Numbered from the stretch's first letter, positions 10,066 through 21,749 are shown. The stretch: DNA of 64,000 nt from Camellia lanceoleosa (GCA_025200525.1 JANUSC010000366.1:124001-188000); one strand, 5' to 3'. Program-made: numbers and translations. The notes: generated by a model from the sequence alone, not told the origin.

Positions 10066-11885
10066 CACTACAACAAAAACACACTTTAGTGGCACTACAC
10101 TAGTGGCATGCTCTTAGAAAATGTCACAAAAATAATATTTGGTGGCACGTTTTTGAAAAATGCCACTAAACGACAAAGATAAAAGGCTCCAGTAACATTT
10201 CAATAAATAAGTGTCACAAAACTACAACAAAAACACACTTTAGTGACACTATATTAGTGGCATGCTTTTAGAAAATGCCACGAAAAAAATATTTGGTGAC
10301 ACATTTAGAAAAATGCCACTGAACCACAAATATATAAGGCTCTAGTGACATTTCAATAAAGAAATGTCATATCAATCTTATGGCATTTTATAAAAAGAAT
10401 GACACAAGAAATTTGTTTAGTAACATTTATCAACAGATGCCACTAAACTTTAGTAGCAGTGGCATTTTTTAAAAAAATGTCACTGAACTAGGTAGGTACA
10501 AGTTACTTTTTATGGCATTAGGCGAAAAGTGTCATAAACAATATTTTATAGCATTTTGAGAAATGTCACTAAGTCAAAAACTTTCCAAGCTTATTATGGG
10601 AATTTTGAAAAAAAACAAAAAATGCCAATATATTTTCTAAATTTTTAGAATGCAGTAAATGATTAAAAATAAATAAATTAAACTCAATATACACTAATAG
10701 AAAAAGCACATTGGGCGACTAAATTTCCTGACCAAAAAAAATTTGGTCGCTGAAAGTATAGCTTTTAGTGACCAAAACAGCATTAGTAGCCAAAAGTAAA
10801 GCTTTTTGGTGACTAAACAATTTTAGTAGCCAAAAGTTTACAATTGGCGACTAAAACTAAGTTTGGTCACTGATTATATGGGTTTTAGTGACTAAAAAAA
10901 TTTTAGTAGCCCAAAGAAAAGCTTTTTGGCGACTAAAAAAATTTAGTAGCCAAAAGTCTACAATTAGCGACTAAAAATAAGTTTGGTTGCTAATTATATG
11001 GGTTTTACTGACTAAAAAAATTTTAGTAGCCAAAAGGAAAGCCTTTTGGTGACTAAAAAAATTTTAGTAGCCAAAAGTCTACAATTGGCGACTGAAAAAT
11101 AAGTTCAGTCGCCAAAAGTGGTCATTTTTAGCGCGGGAGAACTAAAATCCTAAGGCGGGAATTAAATTTTTTGGTGACCAAATATTTTGGTAGCTAAAAG
11201 TGCATCTTCGGCGACCAAATCCGATTTTGGTCGGCAAAAGTTGAGTTTTTTAGCAACTAAAAAACAATTAGTTGCCAAAAGTGGTCTTTTTTTTATTTTG
11301 CTAGTAAATAGTTTATTTTACATAAATTATGTTCAATAAAATAATTATGTTTATACATATACTTTTATATTAATATGGATGTATGTACTATATAAATAAT
11401 ATATGTTGCATATATAGTCATATGGTGCTATAGAGGTGTAGTGGGAAGAGTGTGGTGTATAAGGTTTATGGTGCGGGAGGTTGGCGGTTCGAGTCTCCGC
11501 AAGAGCGGATCAAATTGTTCTACATTGAATTATCATCACGAATGGCACTTGATAGCGTCACGAATAGTGCCTACCATGACATTAAAGTGTCACTAAAAGG
11601 TTTTAGTCTTGATGGTGTAATGACACTTATAAGTGTCACTAAATCTTTTTTTAATGGCATTTGATAGTGCCACAAATAATATCTACCATGACATTAAAAT
11701 GTCATTAAAAGTTTTTAGCTATGATGGTGCAGTGACACTTGCAAGCATCTACCGTGACACTAGTATCTACCGTGGCACGGATACAAATGACACTTGTTCA
11801 AAATGCCACAAGACTAAAAAATGTCATTAAACCAATAGTTTTGTGGCACTTTCAAATGTCACTAAACTAAGAAAATGTTGTAGTG
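10066..11885 (+). mobile_element. Non-autonomous CACTA transposon, family 1, copy a
   Basis: 1,820 bp with ends CACTACAACAAAAACAC and TGTTGTAGTG (inverted) and a 3-bp target duplication ATT (10,063-10,065 and 11,886-11,888). Copy B shows the unoccupied site with a single ATT at 45,396-45,398. The subterminal regions (10,066-10,690 and 11,520-11,885) are packed with GTGGCATTTT / AAAATGCCAC words in both orientations. The centre (10,690-11,300) has different TTTTGGCGACTAA / TTTAGTAGCCAAAAG words typical of the family-2 CACTA at 21,750. No transposase is encoded. Confidence 0.93.
11425..11502 (+). other. tRNA-like module with RNA polymerase III box-like motifs
   Basis: GAGGTGTAGTGGGAAGAG (about 11,433-11,450) resembles a tRNA A box and D arm. 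GGTTCGAGTC (11,486-11,495) matches the B-box consensus, at a tRNA-like spacing. The T-stem does not pair cleanly and no acceptor stem is evident, so this is a tRNA-derived relic, not a tRNA gene. The same module is in the inverted partner (about 12,522-12,600, minus strand) and, more decayed, in the family-2 CACTA (about 22,446-22,520). Confidence 0.5.
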
Positions 11886-11888
11886 ATT

Positions 11889-12135
11889 GTTGCATATTTA
11901 CACAATGAACTCAATGGGTCTATCAAAAAAAAAACTATTTTGAAAACTTTATATATTGACCCCACTCACTGGGCCCAAGAAAAAAAAAAACTCACTTTCA
12001 CTATACACATACAAACAAAATCAAACTTTATTTAAAAAGTTTAGCACTCTATAAACAAACCCACCATTTATTTATTCTTCTTGGTCTTAATCCCGATTCC
12101 AACGTCGATAATCATTTGGAACGGCAATCACAATT
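11889..12135 (+). other. Backbone spacer between two inverted CACTA elements
   Basis: This 247-bp spacer aligns to 45,399-45,642 in copy B. It has no frame of interest, and probably derives from the non-coding insert that separates the two halves of the RNase H domain in both copies. Confidence 0.7.
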
Positions 12136-12521
12136 TCTCACTACAACATTTTCTTAGTTTAGTGACATTTGAAAGTGCCACAAAACTATTCTTCTAATGA
12201 CATTTTTTGGTCTTGTGGCATTTTGAATAAGTGCCACTTCTATCGGTGCCACGGTAGATACAAGTGCCACGATAGATATTTGCAAGTGCCACTGCACCAT
12301 CTTGGCTAAAAACTTTCAATGACATTTTAATGTCATGGTAGATATTATTTGTGGCACTATCAAGCGCCATTAAAAAAAGAGTTAGTGACACTTATAAGTG
12401 TCATTACACCATCAAGACTAAAACATTTCAGTGACACTTTAATGTCATGGTAGGCACTATTCGTGACGCTATCAAGTGCCATTCGTGATGATAATTCGTT
12501 GTAGAACAATTTGATCTGCTC

Positions 12522-12600
12522 TTGCAGAGACTCGAACCGCCAACCTCCCGCACCATAAACCTTATACACCACACTCTTCCCACTACACCTCTATAGCACC
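12522..12600 (-). other. tRNA-like module in CACTA copy b
   Basis: This is the reverse-strand counterpart of 11,425-11,502, with the B-box word at 12,529-12,538 (GACTCGAACC on the plus strand). It is kept almost unchanged between the two CACTA copies. Confidence 0.5.
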
Positions 12601-13120
12601 ATATGATTATATATGTAACATATATTATTTATATAGTACATACATCTATATTAATATAAAAGTATATGTACAAACATAATTATTTTATTGAACATAATTT
12701 ATCAAAAATAAACTATTTACTAGTAAAATAAAAAAAAAAGACCACTTTTGGCGACTAAAAATATTTTTTGGTCGCCAATTCTATACTTTTGGCTACTATT
12801 TGTTTTTTAGTTGCTAAAAAACTTAACTTTTGCCGACCAAAATCGGATTTGGTCACCGAAGATGCACTTTTAGCTACCAAATTTTTTTTGGTCGCCAAAA
12901 AATTTAATTCCCACCTTAGGATTTTAGTTCTCCTATAGCGACCCCGGTCTTTTCCCATTTGATTATCATATTCGGACTTATGTTTCATAGATTCGATGGT
13001 CTTACTATTGTTGTTGTTGTCCTTTAATTCTTTATTCTTGAGTTATAGGATGTTTTGGGCAGGATGATTGCAGGTTGGTTGGGTTTAGAAACCAAGTGTT
13101 GATGTTCTGTTTTTGGCTTG

Positions 13121-13375
13121 GTCGCTCGAGCGAGCTTCTCTTCGCTCGAGCGAGGTCTTTATTTTTGGTTCTTCGCTCGAGCGAGAATTTCTTGGCTCGA
13201 GCGAGAGTTGCGTCCAGTACCTAGACCTGAGGGCAGTGTATCTTGGCTCGAGCGAGCTTTCCTTCGCTCGAGCGAGCTGGTTTGTCTTTGGCTCGAGCAA
13301 GCTTCTCTTCGCTCAAGCGAGGTCTTGTGTCCAGTCGCTCGGCGACTGTGTCCTCGCCGAGCGAGCCTTTGTCGA
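13121..13375 (+). repeat. Array of TCGCTCGAGCGA palindromes upstream of a TATA box
   Basis: GCTCGAGCGA occurs six times exactly, with further degenerate copies (GCTCGAGCAA, GCTCAAGCGA and a GCTCGGCGA variant), in about 250 bp of the solo LTR U3 region. The longest form is a perfect 12-bp palindrome. Spacings vary between about 15 and 70 bp, so it is a dispersed motif array and not a satellite. Confidence 0.85.
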
Positions 13376-13383
13376 TATATAAA
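13376..13383 (+). promoter_or_regulatory. TATA box of the solo LTR
   Basis: TATATAAA lies just downstream of the palindrome array and is followed within about 50 bp by a pyrimidine-rich leader (TTTTTCATCCTCTTTTGATC). This suggests a transcription start near 13,410. Confidence 0.55.
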
Positions 13384-15992
13384 CACAAATGCTGGATTTT
13401 TAAGTAGTTTTTCATCCTCTTTTGATCCCAAACCCTAATTCCGAGTTCTCTTCTTCTCTAAACACCTTCTCTCCTAGGATTGATCTAGTTAGGGTGTGTT
13501 TTTACCCTAGTTGCTTTACAAAAAAGATAGAGGGGAGTGAGGGCTTTCATTTAATCTGAACAAACTTGAATTTGGAGCACTTTGGAATTTGGGCTATCAT
13601 CTTCATCTTCTTCTTTTGGGTTCTTTGCTTCGAGGTAGGGATTTCCTACTCCATTTATACGTTTTAATCCTAAGTGATGGTATTTTGGTATGTGGGGGTA
13701 GTTTGGGAATTTTGGGAGAAACCTTAGGGTTTGTTATAGATTAATTTATATAATTAATTTAAGGGAAAATTGTGATAGTGGGTTTAAATCATGAGATTGG
13801 GGAACTTAGTGATTTAACTGTGTAATTGAGTAATTTAAATGCTTACTTATGAGAATGATGAAATTTCAATTGTGTTGTTATATTTATTTCTTGTTTAGAA
13901 ATAATTGTTTTGGGCTATCGGTGGAGGATAGCCATTGATTGTTGTAGACCCTGCATGCGGCTTAGGTATAACTGAAATTGAGTCATTTATCATTTGTTGA
14001 ATTAATCTGAGACTATTCGTGTATTGATTATATGTTGTGTATGTCAAGTATTGATTATGTTGCATATGCATTTGGTCTTGGAGGAGATAGGGGATGAACT
14101 CCACGGTTTAGGGGAAGATAGGGGATGGACCTCTAAACCGAATTTGTTGGGAGGAGATAGGGGATGGACTCCAGTAGCATCTCATATGTGGGTGCTTATT
14201 GATGATAGAAATATTTCTATTTCTTGTTATTATGATACATCACCACCATGTGTATCAGTTGGGAAGTATGGAAGTGAATTTGATTAAGACTGGTATAACA
14301 CCAGCATGTGTGTTTATTATGTTATAAGAAAGGTTTAACCTGATTTGTTATTCTTGTTGAGTTGTTTGGCCAGGTTCTGAGCCATGTCTGTGTAAATGGA
14401 AAGAAAAAGGTGTCATAGACCATGTGTCATAGACAACGTAGGCATTCGTGTCAATAAATTGTAAATTGATTATCTTGTGTTAACCATGTATCGGGTACTA
14501 CTGCTTTAGTTAATTCTTATGCTTGGTTTAGTATTTCTCTACTGGGCTGTGGCTCACCCTATATGGGAACTTCATTTCGAGTGTTCGTGGTTCACTACCT
14601 CCAAAGACTTAACTTGTGAGGATTTGGACATGAAGACTTGTTTTATTTGTTTTAGTTGTTTTATTTGAATTATGTAAACATTCAAGCCTAGGGCTTTATT
14701 TGTTTTGAGTTAGAACTCATGGAATTGTGTCCAAGTGTTGGCTTGGCAAGATGTAAGCCCATAGGGCATTTATTATGATATTTTTATCTTATAGTACTCT
14801 GATGAATGAAGTAAGATACTTTATTTCATTATAACTCCGCATGTTAATATTATGTATTATGGGTTTATTTTGAGGACGTTACATCTCCCGCACTAAAAAT
14901 AACCACTTTTGGCGACTAAACTTATTTTTTAGTTGCCAATTATAGACTTTTGGCTACTAAAATTTTTTTAGTCACCAAAAAGCTTTACTTTGGACTACTA
15001 TTTTTTTTTTTGTCACTAAAACCCATATAATCAGCGACCAAACTTAGTTTTGGTCGCCAATTATAGACTTTTGGCTACTAAAATTGTTTAGTCGCCAAAA
15101 AACTTTACTTTTGGCTACTAATGTTGTTTTGGTTGTTGAAAGCTATACTTTCAGCGACCAAATTTTTTTTGGTCAGGAAATTTAGTCGCCGAATATGCTT
15201 TTTCCTATAGTGTATTGAGTTTAATTTATTTATTTTTAATCATTTACTGCATTGTAAAAATTTTAAAAATATATTGGCATTTTTTGTTTTTTCAAAAATG
15301 CCATTATAAGCTTGGAAAGTTTTTGACTTAGTGGCATTTCTCAAAATGCTATAAAATATTTGTTTATGAAACTTTTCACCTAAGTGCCATAAAAAGTAGT
15401 TTGTACCTACCTAGTGTCCTGACATTTTTTAAAAAATGCCATTGCTACTAAAGTTTAGTGGCATCTGTTGGTAAATGTCACGAACATAATTTTTTGTGTC
15501 ATTATTTTATAAAATGCCATAAAATTGATGTGACATTTCTTTATTGAAATGCCACTAGAGCCTTATATGTTTGTGGCTTTGTGGCATTTATCTAAATGTG
15601 TCACCAAATATTATTTTTGTGGCATTTTCTAAAAATATGTCACTAGTATAGTGTCACTAAAGTGTGTTTTTGTTATAGTTTTGTGACACTTGTTCATTGA
15701 AATGTCACTAGAGTCTTTTATGTTTGTCGTTTTGTGGCATTTTTAAAAAACGTGCCACCAAATATCATTTTTGTGGCATTTTCTAAAAATATGCCACTAG
15801 TGTAGTGCCACTAAAGTATGTTTTTGTTGTAGTTTTGTGACACTTGTTCATTGAAATGTCACTAGAGCCTTTTATGTTTGTCGTTTTGTGGCATTTTTCA
15901 AAAATGTGCCACTAAATATCATTTTTTGTGGCATTTTCTAAAAATATGCCACTAGTGTAGTGCCACTAAAGTATGTTTTTGTTGTAGTGTCT

Positions 15993-16470
15993 GGTCCTTT
16001 GGTCTTTGAATGTGGCACTATTGAGGTCATATTTCTTTTACTCAAGACGTTTTTTCTGTGTATGATTCAATTGTGTTGATGAGTTTTTGCCAACATTTAG
16101 GATTTGACAAGAACAAGGACTAGGTTTTTTTTTGTTTTTTTTTAGGGGAGAGGGGGGTTTATAAGTTTTGAGATTTTGGGATTTATAGTTTTGTGATGTT
16201 CCTTTGTGTTGTGCAAAATGCATTTTACACTTATTTTAAATTGACATTATTTTGGATTACTTTTATCAATGTAATTGAGAATATATGAAATTTACAAAGT
16301 ATTATATGAATGTTAATGTTGTTTGGTTATGTAGAACTAAAAGTATGATATAATGACATTGATGATACTTTGTTAAATGAATCCGTTGAAAGGAATTTCT
16401 GATTACGCCACTGAATGCTGGTATTGCATAGATTTGCTACCGTGATGATGGGTAACTGGTGGCATAACGA
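15993..16470 (+). other. Backbone spacer, copy A
   Basis: Aligns to 45,646-46,125 of copy B. No gene is seen. A T-rich/G-rich run lies at about 16,125-16,160. Confidence 0.6.
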
Positions 16471-16806
16471 GCTCAACAAATGCAACTTGCATCACCTATT
16501 GCGACGGAAGGTATGGCTTGTCACCAAGCCATGCAATGGGCCAAGGAGCAAAACTTGCGCAAAGCCAGTATTTGGACGAACTCACAACTTTTAGTAGATG
16601 TCCTTTGTAATAGAGTTGGTCCGTTTTGGTCTTCCACTACTATTATAGCTGATATTAAGTTGGTTAGTAAGTATTTTGATTATTAATGTGTTTGTAAGGT
16701 AAGGAATAGGATGTGAAACTTGCACATGACTTAGTCTGTAAATAATTTTCCCACGTAATATATCTTTTCGCTGTTGGTGTGGTTCTCAAAAAAAAAAAAA
16801 AAAAAA
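16471..16806 (+). pseudogene. LINE-type RNase H-like (RVT_3) domain, second half, and poly(A) tail, copy A
   Basis: The frame at 16,471-16,683 gives SPIATEGMACHQAMQWA, then ASIWTNSQLLVDVL and PFWSSTTIIADIK. This is the second half of the plant RVT_3 RNase H domain (pattern SP..AE..A...A...A, then SDS..LV..L). It is separated from the first half (ending about 10,062) by two CACTA elements plus about 700 bp shared with copy B. A 19-base poly(A) run at about 16,788-16,806 marks the likely LINE 3' end. Usual RVT_3 residues are altered: TNSQ stands where SDSQ is usual. Confidence 0.72.
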
Positions 16807-17691
16807 GAAGTGACCAGTGTAATTTACTCAACGTCTTCTTCTTCTTTTCTATAAAATAAATAAATAATAAGACTCACTCAAATTACATAGAAAACACAAA
16901 AGTAAAGTATTTTAGTGGAATGTTCTATTGATATATAATTTATAAACCTCTCATTAAAATTTGAGCAAATTACCACCTTGAATGGTAATTTTAATTATTA
17001 CACATTAATTAAAAATATTTATAATTTTAATTATTAATATTTATTTATTTTTTAAAATAACTTTTCTAACTACCACTATGGGTAATTCTCCCATCAAAGT
17101 GTTTCTTATTATACAGTACGATGCAATAAATTATAGTAAATATCGAATACAGAGCGACATAAAATGGAAAGTGCTATACCTTGAAAATTTTATTCAGACG
17201 TACAATACATTTTTTGTTTTCTTTTGAGGAAGATACGTACGATACATTAAATTGTTGCAAATTGGTGTCCAATGGTGATCATGCTGTGACTCGCGGTGGT
17301 GAGCTCATGTCCATTACTTTTTAGGACATCGTGTAAATTATGCATATAAAATAGTGCAATAATTGGGACCACAAAAATTTCGAGTTTGGATTATATGTCA
17401 TTCTTTTATATGACGCATCTTGTGGTGCTTCAAAACGATGTCTTTTTGAAGTAAAATTTATATATTAAAAAAAAAAAAAAAAGAACTGAACTAAACCAGT
17501 GAGAGAGAAGAAGAAAGAAGGCAGGAAGCCCGCACTAGCTGACAACCTCTAGCCTCACTTCACCTACAGCACCACCACCTCCCCACCATCGCCGCCGCAA
17601 CCCACCTTGCCTTCCTCTTCTTCTTTTTCTTCCTCCACTTTTCTATCTCTAAAACTATCAACTCACCGACAACCATCACCATAGCCAAGAG

Positions 17692-17726
<35 letters not shown>

Positions 17727-18244
17727 CTCGCCAACAACGACAAGCCACCATCTCGATCTAAATCTAGGATTTGGCTGCTTCCACTCCCTAGCCACCGTCG
17801 TCACCTATGCAAAATCCTAAGGCTTGAGAGAAAGAATTCAAGGTTTTGATTTTTTTGTGCTAATGCAAAAATTGTTGATCTGCAAAGATATACATTCACA
17901 TTTTTATTAGATTTTTTAGCCTATGATTTGTGTATATATATGTATTGTAGATTTGTATAAATATAAAGAGATATATATAGGAATGGGAGTGGATTATTAT
18001 AGGAATGCGGTGGCAGTGGCAGGAAGGTAGTGGTGTCGTAGGTGAAGTGAGCTCGGAGGTCGCCGGCTATGAGGATGACGGTGGTGTGGGCTGCCACTGC
18101 CTTCCTTCTTCTCCCTTCTCTCTTCTTCTCCCTCTCTGGTTCGGTTTGGTTATGTTTTGTTTTTTTTTTTAATTTTGTCCCAAAATGACGTTATTTTGGG
18201 GAACCGCATGAAGCCCCACAGGAAAGGGCGGCAAAGGATCTGGA
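16807..18244. other. Backbone, copy A: AT-rich then CT-rich leader-like region
   Basis: Aligns to 46,462-47,880 of copy B. From about 17,480 it looks like a plant 5' leader (AGAGAGAAGAAGAAAG, then Cys/Pro/Thr-codon-rich CACCACCACC text) with a (CT)n tract, but no open frame is conserved between the copies. A TATATATA run lies at about 17,932. It may be a captured gene leader. No function is claimed. Confidence 0.5.
17692..17723 (+). repeat. (CT)n microsatellite
   Basis: About sixteen CT units. The orthologous tract at about 47,343-47,360 in copy B is much shorter, so the tract has changed length since the duplication. Confidence 0.9.
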
Positions 18245-18560
18245 CTCAAAAACTCCACCCCCATAACCCCCACATCATCTTATGTGAGATAGAGAGGAAG
18301 GAAAAACAGTAATGATTCAGACCCCCACAAAACATCACCCCCACAACCCCCACTCACTTGTGATTGGTCCAAGTAAGAAAGAGAAAAAAAGAAAAAAAAA
18401 ATAATACAAACACATCATTGATCCACATCACTGTGGGGGTGGTGGGGGTCTCCCCAAAAGGGGGTCCCAAACATTTTCCAAAACCAAAATACACATAAAC
18501 CAATCACACACATTTGGGGGTGATGGGAGTCTCCAAATTGGGGGTCCCAAGCTTTTTTCC
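18245..18560. repeat. Foldback repeat with C-run/G-run inverted ends
   Basis: The left part has several CACCCCCA / AACCCCCAC runs (about 18,254-18,352). The right part has GTGGGGGTGGTGGGGGTC and ATTTGGGGGTGATGGGAG (about 18,430-18,535). The two halves can pair, with an A-rich loop between. It is present in both backbone copies (copy B about 47,878-48,175) and looks like a small MITE. No target duplication could be identified. Confidence 0.5.
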
Positions 18561-19301
18561 AAAAAATAAATTGACACGACATTAATATTTATATGATTAA
18601 ATCATATTTATATTTCGGTGGTGTTACATGCACCAATTTATGTGCACACTACACTAGTATACTAATTAGTATTATGCTATTATTACTGATCTCACTTATT
18701 ATATAAATTACAAACACCTAAAACCTCTAAAATGATATCTTATCATCTGTTAATATACTAGTTAGTATATTAGTTGATGCATATAGTATTATTCTTCATA
18801 TTTAAAAAGTACACATTTTGTCACGACCCAAACCTGGTACCCAAAGGCTCGGCGTTGTAACAAGATAAAAATAAAATAATTCAAAAAAATTTGTAGTCGC
18901 AGCGCAAGCAAATAAATTAAATAAATTAAAATAAAATAATTGGGTACCAACTGCTTATTTAAAAGGGAACAAAATATAGTCATTTGAACTTTATTGTATT
19001 ACAAGAGTTCAAAACAGAACAGATAGAAATAAAAAAAGACTTTAAAAAAAACAACACAGCGATTCATTTTCCATCTTGATCCCGTTAAATCTCGTCACCT
19101 GAAAAGGGTAACAGCTATAAGCACATAGCAAAGTGAGAAATATTATACTGTGAGTATAGGGGCACAAAATAGCCATGGATAATTATTTAAGCTAAAACAT
19201 TAACATAATTTGAGTTGAATACACAAATTAATTAAGTGCCAGAAACTGAAATAATTAACTATAACCATGGTACATAACAGAACAGAACGGGGGTCACTAA
19301 G

Positions 19302-21071
19302 TGTCACGCCCTCAAAATAATACATAAAACCCATCACTCTTAACATGCATTGATATATAAAAGACCCTCATTCTTCTATTCATCAGAGTATTCCATTACA
19401 AAATGTATTACATGTTAATAACAAACAAATGCCCTACGGGCTTACAACCTTCCAAGTTAACACTTGGTTACAAAAAGAGAGTACCAACTCAATTACACAT
19501 TAAGCCCTTGGCTTGAATCCACATGTAATACATCAAAAGAAAGAAAGACAATAAAGTCTGCCCGCCTTAAGCCTCCCAAGCTATATCCTTGGAGGTGGCA
19601 TGCTACTTGTACCCGAAAATGATATTCCCGTATAGGGTGAGCTAACAGCCCAGTAGAAATACACTAAACCAGCTATGAACACTGACTAAAAGATTAACAG
19701 TTTGATAGATGGTTAACACTTTTACATTCTTTCATAACACATTACAGTTTCATTTTTCATTCCTTTACAATTCTCAATTCACAGCCATGGTTCAGAACAT
19801 GACCAAACAATCTATATGAGACAGTAACTCATATTTAACATTTTCCCATTTCACAATAGATAAGCATACTAACTATATCAACACATCAACGGATAAGTAT
19901 ATAAGCTATATCAACACATCAACAGATAAGTATAAGAACTATATCACACCACCAAAGTTAAGCATATGAGCTATATCTACACTTCTCAAAGATAAACATA
20001 TGAGCTGTATCTACGGAGTCCATCCCCTATCTCCTCCCAAACAATATCCGGTTTAGAGGTCCATCCCCTATCTTCCCCTAAACCGCGGAGTACATCCCTT
20101 ATCTCCTCCAACACAACACAATGCATATAAACAATTATTATACGCATAATCAATACATAAGGTTAATGTATTCTTTCAATCGTCATACTCAATGACACAT
20201 TCCAGTGATTAGTTTTAGTTTGCCTAATCATCATGCATTGTCTATAACAATCAAGACTATCCTCCACCGATAGCTCAAACCAGTTATTTCTAAACGGAAA
20301 ATAAATGCACAAAATGGATAATATATATATATATATAAGTGAGCGATAAATAATTCAACTACACTCTTTAATCCCATACATTCCCAATCTCAACATTTCC
20401 AATTCAATTCCTCTTTTCTCACAATTAATTATACCAATTAATTAACCAATGTAATTAGGGCATTTTTCATAACTAACATTACAACCCTAAGGTTCCATTT
20501 TCATCAATGTTTCAACATTAATTCCATTTCTTCATGCTAAACATGCATATAGGTTTTATATATTTAAAACCCCAACTTTTGTAAAATTACACAAAAGCCT
20601 AAACTTTTAAAATTACCCAACAACCCCCAACATATCAAAATGCTAGAATTTAAAGACAAAGCTCATAAAGAGGAGTAGGTTATCCCTACCTCAAATTCGA
20701 AGCTCAAACGGAGAAGATGAAAAGAGTTGAAACTCGATCTCCACCACACACTACAAAGCCCTCGAGAAATAACACAACTTTGGCGAAGGAACTATGGCCA
20801 AAATCCCAATGGAACTATGGCCAAAATCCAGCTCAGCGCAACTAAAATTTATAACTCAAGCTCGGTTTGTAATGGCTCATTAAACCAAGAAAGAACCATA
20901 GAAGTTGATAAGCTAACCCTATGCACTTGCATCTATATATAGAAGTTTGCCCACCTTAAAATGTGTCTTGTAACCGATGTGGGACTTCCAACAAACACAC
21001 CAAAGTTTCCCAAAATAGAATGAAGGGTCCAAATACATTTACCAAAAGCCTTAAAAGGCACAAGTGCTACA
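19302..21071 (-). mobile_element. Nested solo LTR, same family as 12,934-14,883
   Basis: 1,770 bp from TGTCACGCCCTC to AAGTGCTACA, with target duplication CTAAG (19,297-19,301 and 21,072-21,076). Word order and GGGCTTACA / CCCATCCCCTATC blocks match the reverse complement of 12,934-14,883. A TATA run at 20,934-20,941 reads on the minus strand, which fits the opposite orientation. It lacks the TCGCTCGAGCGA array of its relative. No internal protein region is present. Confidence 0.85.
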
Positions 21072-21749
21072 CTAAGTGACAATCACTACAGGGGTCAATG
21101 GATCCATGACAAACAGGGGATCACAAAGTGGTCAAACAGGGGCCTATGGTTATTTAAGTCCCCCAAGGCATGGGAATTCCGTGGTGGTACTTACAGAAAA
21201 TAATTATTTACAAGGTCATTGTCAATTAATCTCTAAAATTTAAACAAACATATCCATGGGTTTTAATTTAAGCAAATAGAGTTCAGAAAATAATCCACAT
21301 AATTGAAACATTAACCTAATCATAAAACATAATTTATATCAAATAAATTGTGGTAACTCAAAATATTCGTAAAATATATTATAGTAACTTAAGACATGTA
21401 GAAAACATATTATAGTAACTCAAGGTATAATAAAACTCACCTAAAAATTACTCCTAAATTCTTCTAAGCTTGCTCCCCGTTTCTTGCTCGAATGTTCTCT
21501 TATTCTGCCAATGTGTTTCCTTACTTGGATGCTTCTTATTTTTGTCTCACCTTGTCTTTGAAGCTCCCCAGCCGTGCACTATTTATAGGTGATTTTCCCA
21601 CATGTGATTTGCTTAAATAAAGCCACCTGTCTAACAAGTGGCAATTCCCTCCTTGCCACCTATTTCCTCTCCCTTCAAATTTAACCCCTAATTGACACCT
21701 GCCTTTACCCTTTTCTTTTGTCGTCTCTGCGAATTCACTAAGGGCCAAG

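Larger units (their letters stand above)
12934..14883 (+). mobile_element. Solo LTR (gypsy-like) nested in CACTA copy b
   Basis: 1,950 bp from TATAGCGACCCC to GGACGTTACA, flanked by TCTCC (12,929-12,933 and 14,884-14,888). The partner CACTA at about 11,140 shows the uninterrupted target, so the insertion boundaries are firm. The first dinucleotide is TA and not TG, probably a mutation. A TATA box at 13,376 and the orientation of related ends indicate plus-strand transcription. It holds a palindrome array (13,121-13,330) and GGGGATGGACTCC-type internal repeats (about 14,085-14,175), also seen inverted at 20,013-20,110. No internal protein region is present, so it is solo. Confidence 0.85.
12139..15989 (-). 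mobile_element. Non-autonomous CACTA transposon, family 1, copy b (inverted, carries a nested solo LTR)
   Basis: Ends are CACTACAACATTTTC and its partner CACTACAACAAAAACATAC (inverted), with target duplication TCT (12,136-12,138 and 15,990-15,992). The empty site is TCT at 45,643-45,645 in copy B. It is the same family as 10,066-11,885 in reverse orientation. Subtracting the nested 1,950-bp solo LTR and its 5-bp duplication leaves 1,896 bp, close to the partner's 1,820 bp. It has the same internal mosaic of GTGGCATTTT and GGCGACTAA blocks. No transposase is encoded. Confidence 0.93.

Noticed and set aside
11452..11502. A functional tRNA gene
   Set aside because: The B box is good, but the T-stem and acceptor stem do not pair and no anticodon stem is convincing.
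13121..13375. CRISPR-like array
   Set aside because: Repeats are only 10-12 bp with irregular spacing, sit in a plant LTR and have no leader or cas genes.
13085..13438. Several overlapping frames rich in Ala-Arg-Ser-Ser on both strands
   Set aside because: They are translations of the TCGCTCGAGCGA palindromes and occur in all frames.
17560..17751. Minus-strand Arg/Glu-rich frame at the CT microsatellite
   Set aside because: It is a translation of (GA)n. The frame is not kept in length between the duplicates.
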